A stretch of DNA of 64,000 nucleotides from Proales similis. Taxonomy: Eukaryota; Rotifera; Eurotatoria; Ploima; Proalidae. The stretch is taken from positions 496,001 through 560,000 of the forward strand of contig JAGVRJ010000007.1 in NCBI GenBank assembly GCA_019059635.1. Direction: 5' to 3'. Shown here one piece after another: positions 1 through 10,635 of the stretch. The position numbers and the translations under genes were made by a program. Positions within the stretch are counted from its first letter, which is position 1; every line of letters begins with the position of its first letter. Below the pieces are notes generated by a model. The model did not search any database. It worked only from the letters and a program-made list of their open reading frames with translations, and had not been told where the DNA came from.

Positions 1-1226
1 CAGAAAACCGCACAAGAGTGCACATACGGCGCAAACGCTTCATTAAGCGACATTTGCTTGGCGGCCAAGGACTCGCCAGTCGGCCTCATGTCAAACTTGA
101 GCTTTAAATTCATCGAGTCGCTGATACTTGATCACGACGTGGTTAAGAAACTGAGAGAAAAATGCGAGCCCGGAGAATGGTGTCTGGACGAGTTTCTTAC
201 CCTGCGACCCAAATATGTGCAAAACGCGCCGCTCTTGTGCCTTCACTCTAAATGCTACGAACAAACAAAGCACTACATTTCGAATTGTGTACAGGCCAAC
301 ATCAGTCGAAGTTTGCTGCACGTGGCTGCCGATCTGTGCGAGCCAGAGAGCACCACCGGCTCGCATTTCTGCTTCGAAGACCGTCTACGACTTGTCCATG
401 TGGCAATGGCAGCCATGATCAGGGACAAAGACGGTCACATTGTCGATCACGTCAGTCAAGTCTTCTTTCGATTTCTTTCCCTTTTCTTGTATTTGAATCG
501 ACACATTTTCAGCCATGCAAAGGAAAAATAACTCCGCACTACTGTCCCAAAGAGTGCAGACTGATGGCAGCTGAACTCAAAAGGTTCGAGCTGTGCTGCG
601 CTCCATTGGATCATTCAAAAAGGCAACAGATACATTTATCGAAAACTTGGAAAAAATTATTTAATTTTCAGTTTTATTTAGCTTCATGCCGCTCACCTGG
701 TACCTCGACGAGAAGGAGAACGTGAACACTTATTGCGATATGCCTGTGGCCGGTCTTTGTCTCTTCGACGGAGTAAGGCAACAAGCATTTCCGACTTGAA
801 TGAACGAATTAACAAAAAATGATCTGCTCTCAAGAAATACTATTTCGGCATAAGTCCTGGCCTCTTGGTTCTGTCAGTTTGTCTGGCCATTCTCATCACT
901 GCCTTTCTTAGTCTCTTTCTCTATTTCCTGTGCTGCCCCAGACTGTACAAAGTGAAGCAGCCGTTCATAGACTCGTTTCATTACTCGGAGCTCAATCAAA
1001 TGGGTAAGTTGGCCTATTTCGCACGCCATCCGTGCACCGATCTAACAGGCTGATAGTTGAGGACGATGGAGAGGCAGAGTTTGAAGACAGCTGGAATGAG
1101 CCGATGCCGAAGAAAGCAACCGACGCCAATAACAACAAAGGCGAGAGCGGAGAGGTGTTGAATGAGAGCTCACTGTCACGATTTATTAATCAGAATGCCA
1201 ATGACGATGAAATATTGCTCAAATGA
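1..1226 (+). CDS. Partial Cys-rich single-pass membrane protein, function unknown (5' end outside window)
   Basis: The reading frame is open from base 1, so the start and any signal peptide lie upstream. Exons are read as about 1-450, 513-583, 682-772, 835-1003 and 1057-1226, with GT-AG joins and matching phases; the second exon's 3' limit is the least certain. The extracellular part has many cysteines (several spaced singles, then a CPKEC and possibly a CC pair). It is followed by one hydrophobic segment (roughly 858-935) ending in Cys-Cys-Pro and a basic stop-transfer, then an acidic cytoplasmic tail of about 70 residues. The tail begins with YSEL, which fits the YxxPhi endocytic sorting motif. 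I do not recognise the family. The topology (Cys-rich ectodomain, one TM, short tail) suggests a type I surface protein or receptor-like protein, but this is inference. Confidence 0.6.
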
Positions 1227-1950
1227 TTTGCCATTTATTTTTCTACACTCGAATCTAATTCGTATATTTCCATTCTAGTTTGCTCATTAGCATCCTCTCG
1301 TTTTGATGATTTCTCGTTTCATTCAGTCGCTTCGCCACTTTTTTTTTTTTGCGCTCATTATGTTTTTTCTTCTCACTCTCGTCTATCCACGTTCAATTTT
1401 AAGAGTAATTCTTCCCAACTTCATACCTGAACAAATTTCTTGCCTCTTTTTCAAATAATCTTCTTCTCCTCCACAAAATAAAGCACTGTCACAATTATCT
1501 GCTTCTCGATTTCAAGGGTCGAACCTTAGTGAATTTGAACTGCAGGCAGGCAGACCTTTGTCTAGAACAGATTGAATAGGCCTCATTCTCGTCGGCTGTC
1601 GAATAATTAAAGATTTCACTTGACAGTTCATGCAGCCAGTGTTGCGTTAATTTCTCTTTTCAACATTTGTCGCGCTTTTTTGCTTCGCGCTTTGATGCGA
1701 AAAAGGAAAAGTTGTTTGAATAAACGCATCTCTCAGTTTGTCTGACTGGCGTGATATTCGTCGTGGCAATTCAACTCAGGTGAGCGTTCAAATCGGAGTT
1801 CTAGATGATTGCACAAGTTGAATAGCAATTCTAGCATAAGACTAATTTAAAGTAGGAAAAAAAGCGAATATTTTTGAGCGATGAATCGAATTTCTCCTCT
1901 TCAAACACTTACAGCTCAGTGTCAAGGCGAATTGTAAACGCAGATAGACA
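1227..1950. other. Intergenic, no gene seen
   Basis: AT-rich spacer between the orphan membrane protein and the glycosyltransferase. It has T-rich runs and an AATAAA-type signal near 1476-1483 that could serve the upstream gene. The last part presumably carries the promoter and 5' UTR of the next gene. I see no coding region. Confidence 0.5.
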
Positions 1951-3207
1951 ATGAGGCAAAATTTAAGTTTCGCAGAAATACTCACCGTGATTCTAATAAT
2001 GTTTGTGATCACGTTTACGTTTTCATTGAATGCAATTTACTCGAGTAAAAATGCCGAGATTCGACGAATATTAAAACTGTCAGGTGATTCGGCGCCGACT
2101 ATTAGACTTGCCTCGCAGACCCTATCGGACGAGAACGGTCTCAAGGTGCGCGTTCAAGAAGATATGCAGGCGATCATCGACCCGCCAGAAAAGATCTGCA
2201 GCTCTAAAGATCAGGTGCAGTTGATTGTGCTCGTACTTACCAGCGCCGAATACTCTTACAAACGAAATCTGATCCGGCACACTTGGGGCAGGCACGGCCA
2301 GAGTGAATATCAGTTCCGAACAATCTTTTTGCTCGGTCTCTCGCAGAGTAATCAAATAAATTTTAACATGATGCGGGAAGCGAGAGAGCACGGCGACATA
2401 TTGCAATTCGACTTGCTGGAGTCGCGTAATCATTTGGCCTCCAAACTTTTGTACGGATTTAGGTGGGTGAGAATGCGCTGTCCGCAGGCTCGCTTTATCT
2501 TGCGCATAAACGATGACCAGATTCCGATCATGAACTCGATCATGCTCGCTCTGCCTGTTTGGATTCCGGAAAATCGTCACTACATGCTCGGTAATCTAGT
2601 CGTGAATAGAACAGTGGAGAGAAAGCATGACGATAAGATGTATATGCCGCGCTTTTGCTACAACGAAGCTCTATACCCAATGTATGCGGACGGCTCGGCC
2701 ATTATTCTGGACACGGCACTGGCCTACAAGCTTTACGAGAAATCGCTGACGGTCAGCAGTTGCTTGTGGATTGAGGACGTCTTTATCGGTTGGCTAGCCC
2801 AAGATTTTGAGGTTCGTTTCTTCAACGTCAGAAACAGGTTCATTCCTCCTCAAAAGTACGAGAATTTCACGTGGCGAGATAAGCTGCGATGGATTCGAAA
2901 GAACAACATTGACAACTTCTTCTACGTCCAATTCGAGTACGAGGAGATTTTCATAATCTGGGAGAAGCTGCTCTTAAAACTAGAAGGGGGCGACTCAGTC
3001 TCAACGACTGCAAAAGCCGAGATGGTATCAATTACAGAAAAGCAGCCGGCCAACAATCAGATTGAGCAGCTCGCACAAGTGCCATCTACTAAAGACTCGT
3101 CCAATCTAACCAACTCGGTGGTTAGCCCTTCTAGTTCAACCTTTGCTCAGTTGATGGCGACATCGAAGACTGCAGACAAAGAGAATATAAACAAAACCCT
3201 CGCCTGA
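1951..3207 (+). CDS. Beta-1,3-galactosyltransferase-family (GT31) type II Golgi enzyme
   Basis: Single-exon protein of 418 residues. A short cytoplasmic N-terminus is followed by a signal anchor at about residues 8-29, as in Golgi type II glycosyltransferases. The GT31 core follows: the arginine-rich start 'RNLIRHTWG' (about residue 107), the region 'ARFILRINDDQ' (about 180-190) where the metal-binding DDD/EDD normally sits, and 'IEDVFIGWLA' (about 273), the counterpart of the family's EDVYxG motif. The family transfers galactose or GlcNAc in beta-1,3 linkage from UDP-sugars in the Golgi lumen. The acidic motif is N-D-D, so the first Asp is Asn. The last 80 residues are a Ser/Thr/Asn-rich low-complexity tail not usual for the family. 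Acceptor specificity cannot be told from sequence. Confidence 0.85.
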   Translation: MRQNLSFAEILTVILIMFVITFTFSLNAIYSSKNAEIRRILKLSGDSAPTIRLASQTLSDENGLKVRVQEDMQAIIDPPEKICSSKDQVQLIVLVLTSAEYSYKRNLIRHTWGRHGQSEYQFRTIFLLGLSQSNQINFNMMREAREHGDILQFDLLESRNHLASKLLYGFRWVRMRCPQARFILRINDDQIPIMNSIMLALPVWIPENRHYMLGNLVVNRTVERKHDDKMYMPRFCYNEALYPMYADGSAIILDTALAYKLYEKSLTVSSCLWIEDVFIGWLAQDFEVRFFNVRNRFIPPQKYENFTWRDKLRWIRKNNIDNFFYVQFEYEEIFIIWEKLLLKLEGGDSVSTTAKAEMVSITEKQPANNQIEQLAQVPSTKDSSNLTNSVVSPSSSTFAQLMATSKTADKENINKTLA

Positions 3208-5336
3208 AATCCAGCCTATCTAAGCCTGTCAGTAACAAGCATTTAAGCTGCTTTATTGGTCAAGAATAAAGAATATATTCAAACTCTACTGCTTCCGTTT
3301 TCTTTTCAGACTACGCCTTTTCAGATTGATTTGCACGAACTAGAACCAGAGCTGTCAAAGCGGCATTCGTCGATCGATTTAATAAGGAGCAACTGTTCAT
3401 CTTGGACTAGGCTCATGGTTGCGAGGCTTTTGAAAATTGTTGAAAAAAAAGAGAAGCTAATTCGTAGGGACAGGAATGCGTGCGCCTGGCCGCCTGGTTC
3501 GGTCACCTGTCTAATTTGTATGAGCGCGACAATTGAGCGCACACTCATCAAAGGAGAGAAGCGACATGAAAAGTAGTTCACGAATGTGATATGGATGAAC
3601 AACAATGGCAAGATGTTTGATGTGAGCAATTCACGAAAATAGAAAACAAAAAGGCGAAAAGCGTCAGTCAGTCAGTCAAACAGGCAGGTAGGCAGATTTT
3701 ATCTTTAGAGCAAATCGAGCGGCCCTAAGAGGCAGCTCGGACCCACTCACACGCACGTTCGCACACAGTCAAGCACACACACACACACGATGAAAAAGCC
3801 GCGAGCGATTTAAGACAGACGCGGCCGCCAAATGCTTTAAATCAACTTCTAATTGAATTTGATATGTGATTGCAAAGTAAATAGGGAACGAGTTGGGCAA
3901 GAGACGCGCAGATTAGCCGCTTGTGATGAATGCGCGATGGACAACGCCTGTACGCGGCCTGTCCACCAACTATCGAGCTTTAGTCTTCGAATACTACAAG
4001 CCTTTTTGGCTGCTCAAATATTTGACGAGTTGAGCGGCGTATTGGCGGCGGCTCGCTTTGGTTGCGTTCTGCGCTGCCTGTGCTCGCATGTTATCAAATC
4101 GATAAATTAATTAGTTAAACACCGATCCCCTATTTACACGGTATCTTATGTCCGCGCACATCACGAAGCGAATAGCGTCCGCTTGCCAAACGGAATGCCA
4201 CGAATGCGCCCGGTAAGCTGGTGGCCAAACGAAGAAACTGGATACTGGCCGCACACTTCAGCGCAGCGTCCGTAATCCACTCGTTCTATCGCGCTCGAGC
4301 TAAAAAGTCCGCAGACGTCGTCGTCGTCGTCGTCGCGTTCTCTAATCTGCCCGACACGTTGTGTCGCGCACAGCCTCCAGCTTGTTTACGTTTTGTTTCA
4401 ACGCTCATCTCTCGCTCTACGGATTCAAGTTATTTCGCGCACAATTGACGAGCAGCGCACGGTGAAATCTCACAACCGCTTTCATCTTGCTCATTCTAAT
4501 TGACCTGTTCGGCGCTCTCCCGCCGCCTTCCCTTCTAGCTCGCTTCCCTATTATTAGTCGCTGAAATTAAGCTTAAGGACTAAAAGACCTTGAAAAGAAA
4601 AAGTGAGAGCGGCCGATTGAAAGGTGTTCTCGCGCAAGGTCACTGAGTTTTTAGGCGATCCGCGGCCCGTGTGTTTGCGCGCGCATGTGTGGCTCTTGTC
4701 AGAGCTTTCTTTTTTTTTCCACTCATTTGCTCTCGGGCGCCGCAAGTGGACACTCGCCGAAATTAATCATCAGAGGGCCACTGAGCACCGACGTAGACAA
4801 AACAAAAGATTTGGAGCCAAATCTCTGGTGCGATCCGAGCGCACAGATTGAGCACACATACGAAAACATTGGCAGAGTTGGCCGAGATAAGGCACAAGTG
4901 GATAAACGAAGCGTGTAAATGCACACAGCAGCAGCAGCATCAACGTCGGACAAGGCAGGCAGGCAAGCAACCGGACGGACAGACGGTCGGTCAGACACGG
5001 GCGAGGCGGGGAGTGAAGAGAGTGCGAGGCAGCGAGAGAGAACTCGCGAATTTTATCCAATCGGCTTAGAGCCTGCTTAATCTCGATTGGGCCTTTCATT
5101 CCTCATATGCAGTGAGCGTGCCTTATGAGGCGTTTATCTCGCGCGAGCGTTTATTCTTCGCCAACAAAAATCAGCACGGTCGTCATTAAGCTAATAAACA
5201 CTTGATCGACGATCAGAATAGCAACAACCTAAACAAACTACGAAGAGATACACTGAAGCGAGTTCGAAAGTGAAAGTAGACGCAATTCATCTGATATCTG
5301 AGAGCCAGCCGTCTACAGAGGTGTAGCAAGCAGTGT

Positions 5337-5389
<53 letters not shown>

Positions 5390-5467
5390 ATTCAGATTCA
5401 GATTTAGTATTGAGGCTGCTCATCGCTATTTAACATAAATTTCAATTCACCAATTTAGACGAACCAA
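3208..5467. other. Intergenic, upstream of the HES gene; simple repeats
   Basis: No convincing gene in 2.3 kb. Open frames here are short, lack homology and overlap on both strands. The stretch holds a CA run near 3774-3788, a GTC/GTCGTC run near 4316-4335, a CAG run near 4928-4940 and the long GA microsatellite listed separately. Given that HES genes are heavily regulated and this is the largest nearby spacer, enhancers are likely, but no specific site is claimed. Confidence 0.5.
5340..5387. repeat. (GA)n microsatellite
   Basis: About 24 uninterrupted GA units, roughly 80 bp upstream of the HES start codon and therefore probably in its 5' UTR or core promoter. Pure repeats of this length are usually length-polymorphic. 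Long GA runs next to promoters can bind GAGA-type factors in some animals, but that is only a possibility here. Confidence 0.95.
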
Positions 5468-6635
5468 ATGGCCCATTCGACTCAAGTAAATTGCGAAATC
5501 AGCTCGGACATTGGCGGCAGCAAACTTCACAAGCGAGCCAAGTTCGCCAAGTCTTACATGAACGTGTCGACTAGAGTGAGCGAATATCGAAAGGTTGCTT
5601 CCAAGTTTATTTCAAACCACTCGTCACAGTTTGCTAAATTCAAATTGATGCGTAGAATACCAAGCCATTGATGGAGAAAAAACGCCGAGAGAGGATAAAT
5701 CGAAGTCTAGAGGAGTTGAAGAGCATCATTTTGGAGCAGACAAATCATAACGTAAGTTGCCCCAGGTGCTGCTAAGCCATGTCCTCGAATTATCAATCGC
5801 GCCGCCAAATTATCTGCTCAGTGGTCTCTTGACGCCTGTGATTTGCATATTTTCCTCAGCAAATTGCATTTCACAGGCGAAGCCGAACTCATCGCCTTAG
5901 GCCTCAAGTCTCATGCGTCTCACTCTTTGCGATCTAAAGCGGCCCTAAGTCAAAGAGAGAGAGACAGCCAGACGGAGGCTAATTAGCTTCACTTATTCTC
6001 AAAGTGAAATTTCTCTCTAATCACTTTTATCTTTAAGCCTGTGCGCAACCACAAGCTCGAAAAGGCTGACATACTGGAGTTGACCGTGAAGCATTTAAAA
6101 AGCATTCAGAAGCAGAAGCTGGCCGGTAAGGGCGCTTATCTCTCTCAGAAATTCAAGCACGTCTGTTTCTAAATTTCGGTCAAAATGTTCAGTGACCTCT
6201 CACTTGGACCCGTCGGCATTTGCCAAATACAAAACAGGATACACCGAATGTTTGCAGGAATCGGTTAAATTCATCGGCAGCAGTGCTAGCTCTCAGCTCG
6301 ACCCGGCGGCGCGTCAGCGACTATTCTGCAGTCTAGTCCGCCAGTACCAGCATTTAAATGCGCCCCAGGACCATTTACCATCAGACATGTTAAAAATGGC
6401 CACAGCAGTCAGTCAAAGAGAGGAGTGGAATGGCACGCTTTCAGACGGCGAACTCAGCTTAAAGCGACCACGATCGGCGGGCTCAGCTTCGACAGCTAAA
6501 AACAACGTAGAGAGCAATTATCGCAGATCTTCCGTCTCGCCTATTAGCGCCTCCTCTTCGTGCTCTTCTCACATTCAGCAGTGCAATCAGCTCGATTCGA
6601 CAGAGGATGGATCACAAGTGTGGCGGCCATGGTAA
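5468..6635 (+). CDS. Hairy/Enhancer-of-split bHLH-Orange transcriptional repressor (HES family)
   Basis: Four exons (about 5468-5575, 5656-5751, 6038-6125, 6193-6635) join in phase to give about 244 residues. The basic region and helix 1 read 'KPLMEKKRRERINRSLEEL', with the proline in the basic domain that marks hairy-type repressors. Helix 2 is 'KLEKADILELTVKHL'. The Orange domain follows ('YKTGYTECLQESVKFI'). The protein ends exactly in WRPW, the C-terminal Groucho/TLE-recruiting tetrapeptide. The intron splitting the bHLH between loop and helix 2 is a usual HES position. Such proteins act in the nucleus as Notch-pathway or segmentation repressors. The middle is Ser-rich and likely disordered. 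Orthology to one particular HES or hairy gene cannot be settled without a tree. Confidence 0.95.
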
Positions 6636-7849
6636 TCATGGGTCGAGTCAATTAAAGTTAAATTTTGTAAATTCTTCTCCTTCTTTTTATTATTCGTTTG
6701 CGTCGGGACAGCTTCAGTCAATTAGCTGAGCCTCGTTTTTTTCGTTTTATGAGTTAATTGCGTGCTTGCCATTACTAATTTAAAAAATAAAAACCAGCAA
6801 AACTTCAAAATAAAAAAGTAAAAGATAAAGCCAAGTGTCAGGAATAATCTAACTATCCACAGGCTGGAAAAATTTGAGTTTTTCTCACTTGATTGAGCAG
6901 ACAAACGATCAAAGAAAATACTGGAGATGATTAATTTCATTTTTTTTCACAACAGATCGAGCAAGCGAATCGAGCTCATTCAACTCTCGTCAAGAGAGCC
7001 ACCTATGAGTGGTGCATGTTAAAACTTTTGCAGGTCAATCAATTCTTCTGAAGAACAGTGAATGTGAGAACTAGACGAAAAAGAGCAGGACGCGGATTAG
7101 TCAAGGCGTTTTCATGCTAGATTTAAATCCAGAGCGTGCTGGCTGATTCGAATTAGAAATCAAAACATCGAGGAGCTGGACGCAAATTAATTATCTGTTA
7201 ATTAATCTCTCGGTCAGGGCGAATGATAGAGCGAGCAAGTGAGAGTCAATTGATATTGACGAGCAGCTGAGCTGATAAAGAGCCACTGAATGCCTAAACA
7301 AACAGGCGAGAGTGTTTATGGCGCCAGTAGAATAACAATAAAGCATGGAGAGGTTGAGATCCCCGCAATTAAGCACGGACACTTTGCGCTAGGCTGACAC
7401 TGAAGGACCAAGTCGCTTCATAAATCATTCAGTTCCAAGCTGTCCAATCAACAGTGTAAAGGTCAAATTCGCCCTATTTGTTTACCGTCAATCTGGCCTA
7501 AAGCAACCACGGACACGGAATAAGAAATGGAGAGAAATCGATCGAAATTCAAGTCGATCAAATGAAACTAGACATCAAGTGAATTATGCTTCTCTTGTAA
7601 AAGCAAGTGTTTGTCGAAAACTGGGACGTTGTTACGCTTCGTTGCCTAATTTTCGAATGCGAGTGACACGCCACCATTCATCTGTTTCTTGACGAAGAAA
7701 ACCAATTAAATGAAAGCTTGGGTGCCTTCTGACTAACGTATGTCACGATTAAGGGCAAGTTTGATAGCGGTCGTCAAGTGATCAAAGAAACATGGGGCAA
7801 ATACATGCAGATTGAGCAATTGAAGTATATTTATTTACAAATTGGCGCT
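6636..7849. other. Intergenic between HES and a minus-strand gene (tail to tail)
   Basis: About 1.2 kb with no recognisable gene. It should contain the 3' UTRs and polyadenylation sites of both convergent genes: AATAAA-like sequence near 6786 on the plus strand is compatible with HES mRNA ends. AT-rich, otherwise featureless to my reading. Confidence 0.4.
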
Positions 7850-9082
7850 TCATATTCGTAGTATTTCACCATCACTGTTGTCGTCGTCATCGTCGTTCTC
7901 CTCAGCAGACTTTGGAAGAATTGAATCAACCACGTGGATAACTGTGCATTGAGACTCGCTTGAACTATCCAAAATACTTGCCGCATCCAGCAGGTCTCTC
8001 TCCGAGTCCTGACTGCCTTTTCTGCTTGGCTGGTTGAACGCGGTTCGGATGACTGCTGGAAGAGACTCGGACGTGACAGAGATTTGTTTGCCGGTCTGCG
8101 GCTTTATTTGCACAATGCGTCGCACGGGCGGAGGCTTGATCAGACGCTTCGACTCCCGCTTGGGCCCTTCGGCCTCAACCGAGGACGTGGGCGGTATAAA
8201 TCGATAGACCTGATTTTGCTGCTCGTCGTCTTCTTCGAGCGAGAAATTAAACGAATAGTTGACTGCTTGCTCTAAAAGATCTTTCGAAGAAATCACTGCG
8301 TTTGGCCAATTTGAATCGAACGAATTGGATGACTGATTTTGAAGTGCGGCTCGTCTTTTGATGCGGTCTTCCAGCAAGTCTATGCTCATCACTTGCACCT
8401 TATCCGTGAACTGAACCTTCGAAGATCGTCTGTATTGGCTGCCATGCGCGTTGCTATCCGGCGCTTGTCCAAATATGAACCGGATTCTGACTCGATCGGC
8501 TGACTGCAGCTTTTCCATTTGCTCGAGCTTTATTTCGACACGAATCGGCGCCACTACTCGCTTATCCTTGCCGCCAAGTTCATTCAGCTTCTGCTCGGCA
8601 ATGCCCACGTGACGTCTATGCCTTGAATAAAAAAAAACACCTTATTCCCGCCGTCTTACTATTGCCGAGCGTCTGATAAAAAACATTAAAACGAAATGAA
8701 GCAGGTTTATGTCATGTGAGTGTGGAAAGGTTTCATGGATGCGTCAAGATAAGCGTCAAGCAGCCTACTTTGGTCTTGGACGAGATGCAATTCGGTTATC
8801 GCTTTGCTTTGCTCCTGTTGAATCCGGGCGAACTTGGGCTCGATTGCTCGTCTTGCGACGTCTCGCCGATGATCTGCGATGAGATGAGCTCACGCTCGTA
8901 GCGTAAATGCCCGACATGTTTGAACACGAGCTTGATATAGAATAGGAGCGTTTTATTGCTGCGCTCTGAGAACAGCTGGCCGCTGAGGCAAGCTGGTTGC
9001 CGACTTTTCGTTGCCACTTTGAATTCGACCACGCTTTTCTTGAACTGCGACTTGCATTGAGCAAAGCGTTCAACTCTTGCAT
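7850..9082 (-). CDS. Unrecognised minus-strand gene, at least two exons, C-terminal half well supported
   Basis: The 3' exon (about 7850-8615) is a clean open frame of about 250 residues with acidic low complexity at its end ('ENDDDDDNSDGEILRI'). Its upstream boundary is a good acceptor near 8616-8618. A second coding-like stretch lies at about 8893-9060 (contains 'TLLFYIKLVFKHVGHLRYE') and ends in a GTGAGC donor. A direct join of the two is out of phase, and a candidate 13-nt micro-exon near 8657-8669 restores phase but makes a stop at the joint. The exact splicing is therefore unresolved, and the first exon may be missing. The hydrophilic C-terminal half ('RVRIRFIFGQ', 'KVQVMSIDLLEDRIKRR') has no motif I recognise. 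Confidence 0.5.
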
Positions 9083-9433
9083 GGCTGGTTCAGCTCAGGC
9101 CAATCTTGGCAAGTTTAGTTTTATTTTCTAAAGCAATCTGCCAGATTGGAAATCGCCCTCACCCGACCCTTTATAAGTTGCAGGTGCGCTGTCATTACGC
9201 GACAATAAGTCGAATGTTTGACAATGCGAAATTAGACAAGCAAGCGAGATTGGGATCGAGAGAGAAAGGGAAGGAGAGAGCGAGAGAGGGAGGGCGGGAA
9301 AAGGGAGAGAGCCAGAGACGAGGGCAAGAACGACCAAAGAAACAAATTTCGAAAACACTTGGCGCAAAACAAGTCAATTGCATTTAAGTCTACGCTAATT
9401 TAAAATAGTTAATTGAGTATCATCTAATTGTGG

Positions 9434-10159
9434 TCATCGCTTCATGAGAAATTGAAGAGAAAAAAGTGCCTCGCGCAACACTTGACTGTAGTAGAACTGG
9501 TAGACATAGCCGAGCGTGTACTTCAAGTAGATCGGACATAAACGATCAAATTTAGATTTGGGCCATTTGACTTTTAGGACTTGTTTACCTTAAATAGAAG
9601 ACTACGACGTCGCGAGTGAACGCTCCACGTGACCATTGTCTTTCCGCCGTCAAGCTCGGCAAATTCGAGTCTTGTGCGTTCGAGCAGGAAGTTTTCGCAG
9701 AAGAACTCAAACAACTGTGGCCTCTGAATGTTGAACAATACCAGTTTGGACTCCGATTGACCTTGCATTCTAAGCTTGCTTTTGGTTTTGACTTGAACGC
9801 AGAGTTAGGATACTGACCTATGCCGAACAAGTAGGTTTTGCGCATCTTGTATCGTTTGCCGACCGCGTTCTGAGCGTTTGAGTCATAAGGCTCAATTGAA
9901 ATTATGTTGGGAAACCACTTTGGACGACTCAAGTGCCGAGAGAAGTTGCTTTCGATTTTCTAAGGTCACGCCAGCTTACCGTGGCGTATTCTTCCAGACT
10001 TGAAAGGAAATTGTAAGTTTCGACGCGATCTTTGGACAGCATCACACGCTTGCTGGTCACCAATAGATCGTCCGGACTCTCCAATTGGTACAGCGAGGCT
10101 ACGAGAGCGATCAGCACCGACAGCAAAAACTTAAGCTTCATGTTTGAAAACAACGCCAT
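9434..10159 (-). CDS. Small membrane-anchored or secreted START/SRPBCC-like protein
   Basis: Four exons on the minus strand, about 9980-10159, 9818-9959, 9589-9761 and 9434-9520. Phases 0, 1 and 0 agree, giving 193 residues. The first 30 residues are a strong hydrophobic signal peptide or anchor ('FLLSVLIALVASLYQL'). The rest looks like a compact SRPBCC/polyketide-cyclase fold: N-terminal helix and strand ('YNFLSSLEEYATV'), 'RPKWFPNIISIEPYD', a long strand pair ('KRYKMRKTYLF', 'KTMVTWSVHSRRRSLLFK') and an amphipathic C-terminal helix. In that fold the strands and last helix enclose a hydrophobic ligand. The fold call rests on pattern only and no ligand can be inferred. Transcribed away from the ankyrin/SOCS gene, about 480 bp between the starts. 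Confidence 0.6.
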
Positions 10160-10635
10160 GGCTGCTTTTCAGTTTGTCAGTGTGCGTGTGTGTGTGTGGC
10201 CGGGTATGTGTGTTAGTTTTAGTGAGCTGCAAAGTTGATCGATGATTGCTATAGTATTCAACGGGGAGGGAAGTAAAAGTAGAAAAAGCAGAGAACTCAA
10301 TTATGAACGCTTGATTTATGTGCTGGGTTGGGAATTGGGCCTGGTCTTCGAAACTGGCGCAATTTGTGTGCCACAGGTAGAAACATAAAAACTAATCGAT
10401 AGGGAAAATATCGCAGACGATCGGCAAGTCGACCTGCAAGCTTAGTTCTGACAAGATGCATTGGGCGACTAAACGCGAGATTTCATAAATGAACGAAATT
10501 AGGAGTCTACTCGGCTGCTGCTGCTTTTGTAATGAGAAGCACTTGGACTAGAACGGAAACGAGCCTGCACAAGTGAAAGAGAGAAATAGAAACTGTACGA
10601 GCTGGCAGCAGTGGAGATCAGCGCACTGCGAGAGA

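Noticed and set aside
3256-3576. Open frame of about 106 codons just after the glycosyltransferase
   Set aside because: No ATG at its start, no conservation, and an equally long overlapping frame on the other strand.
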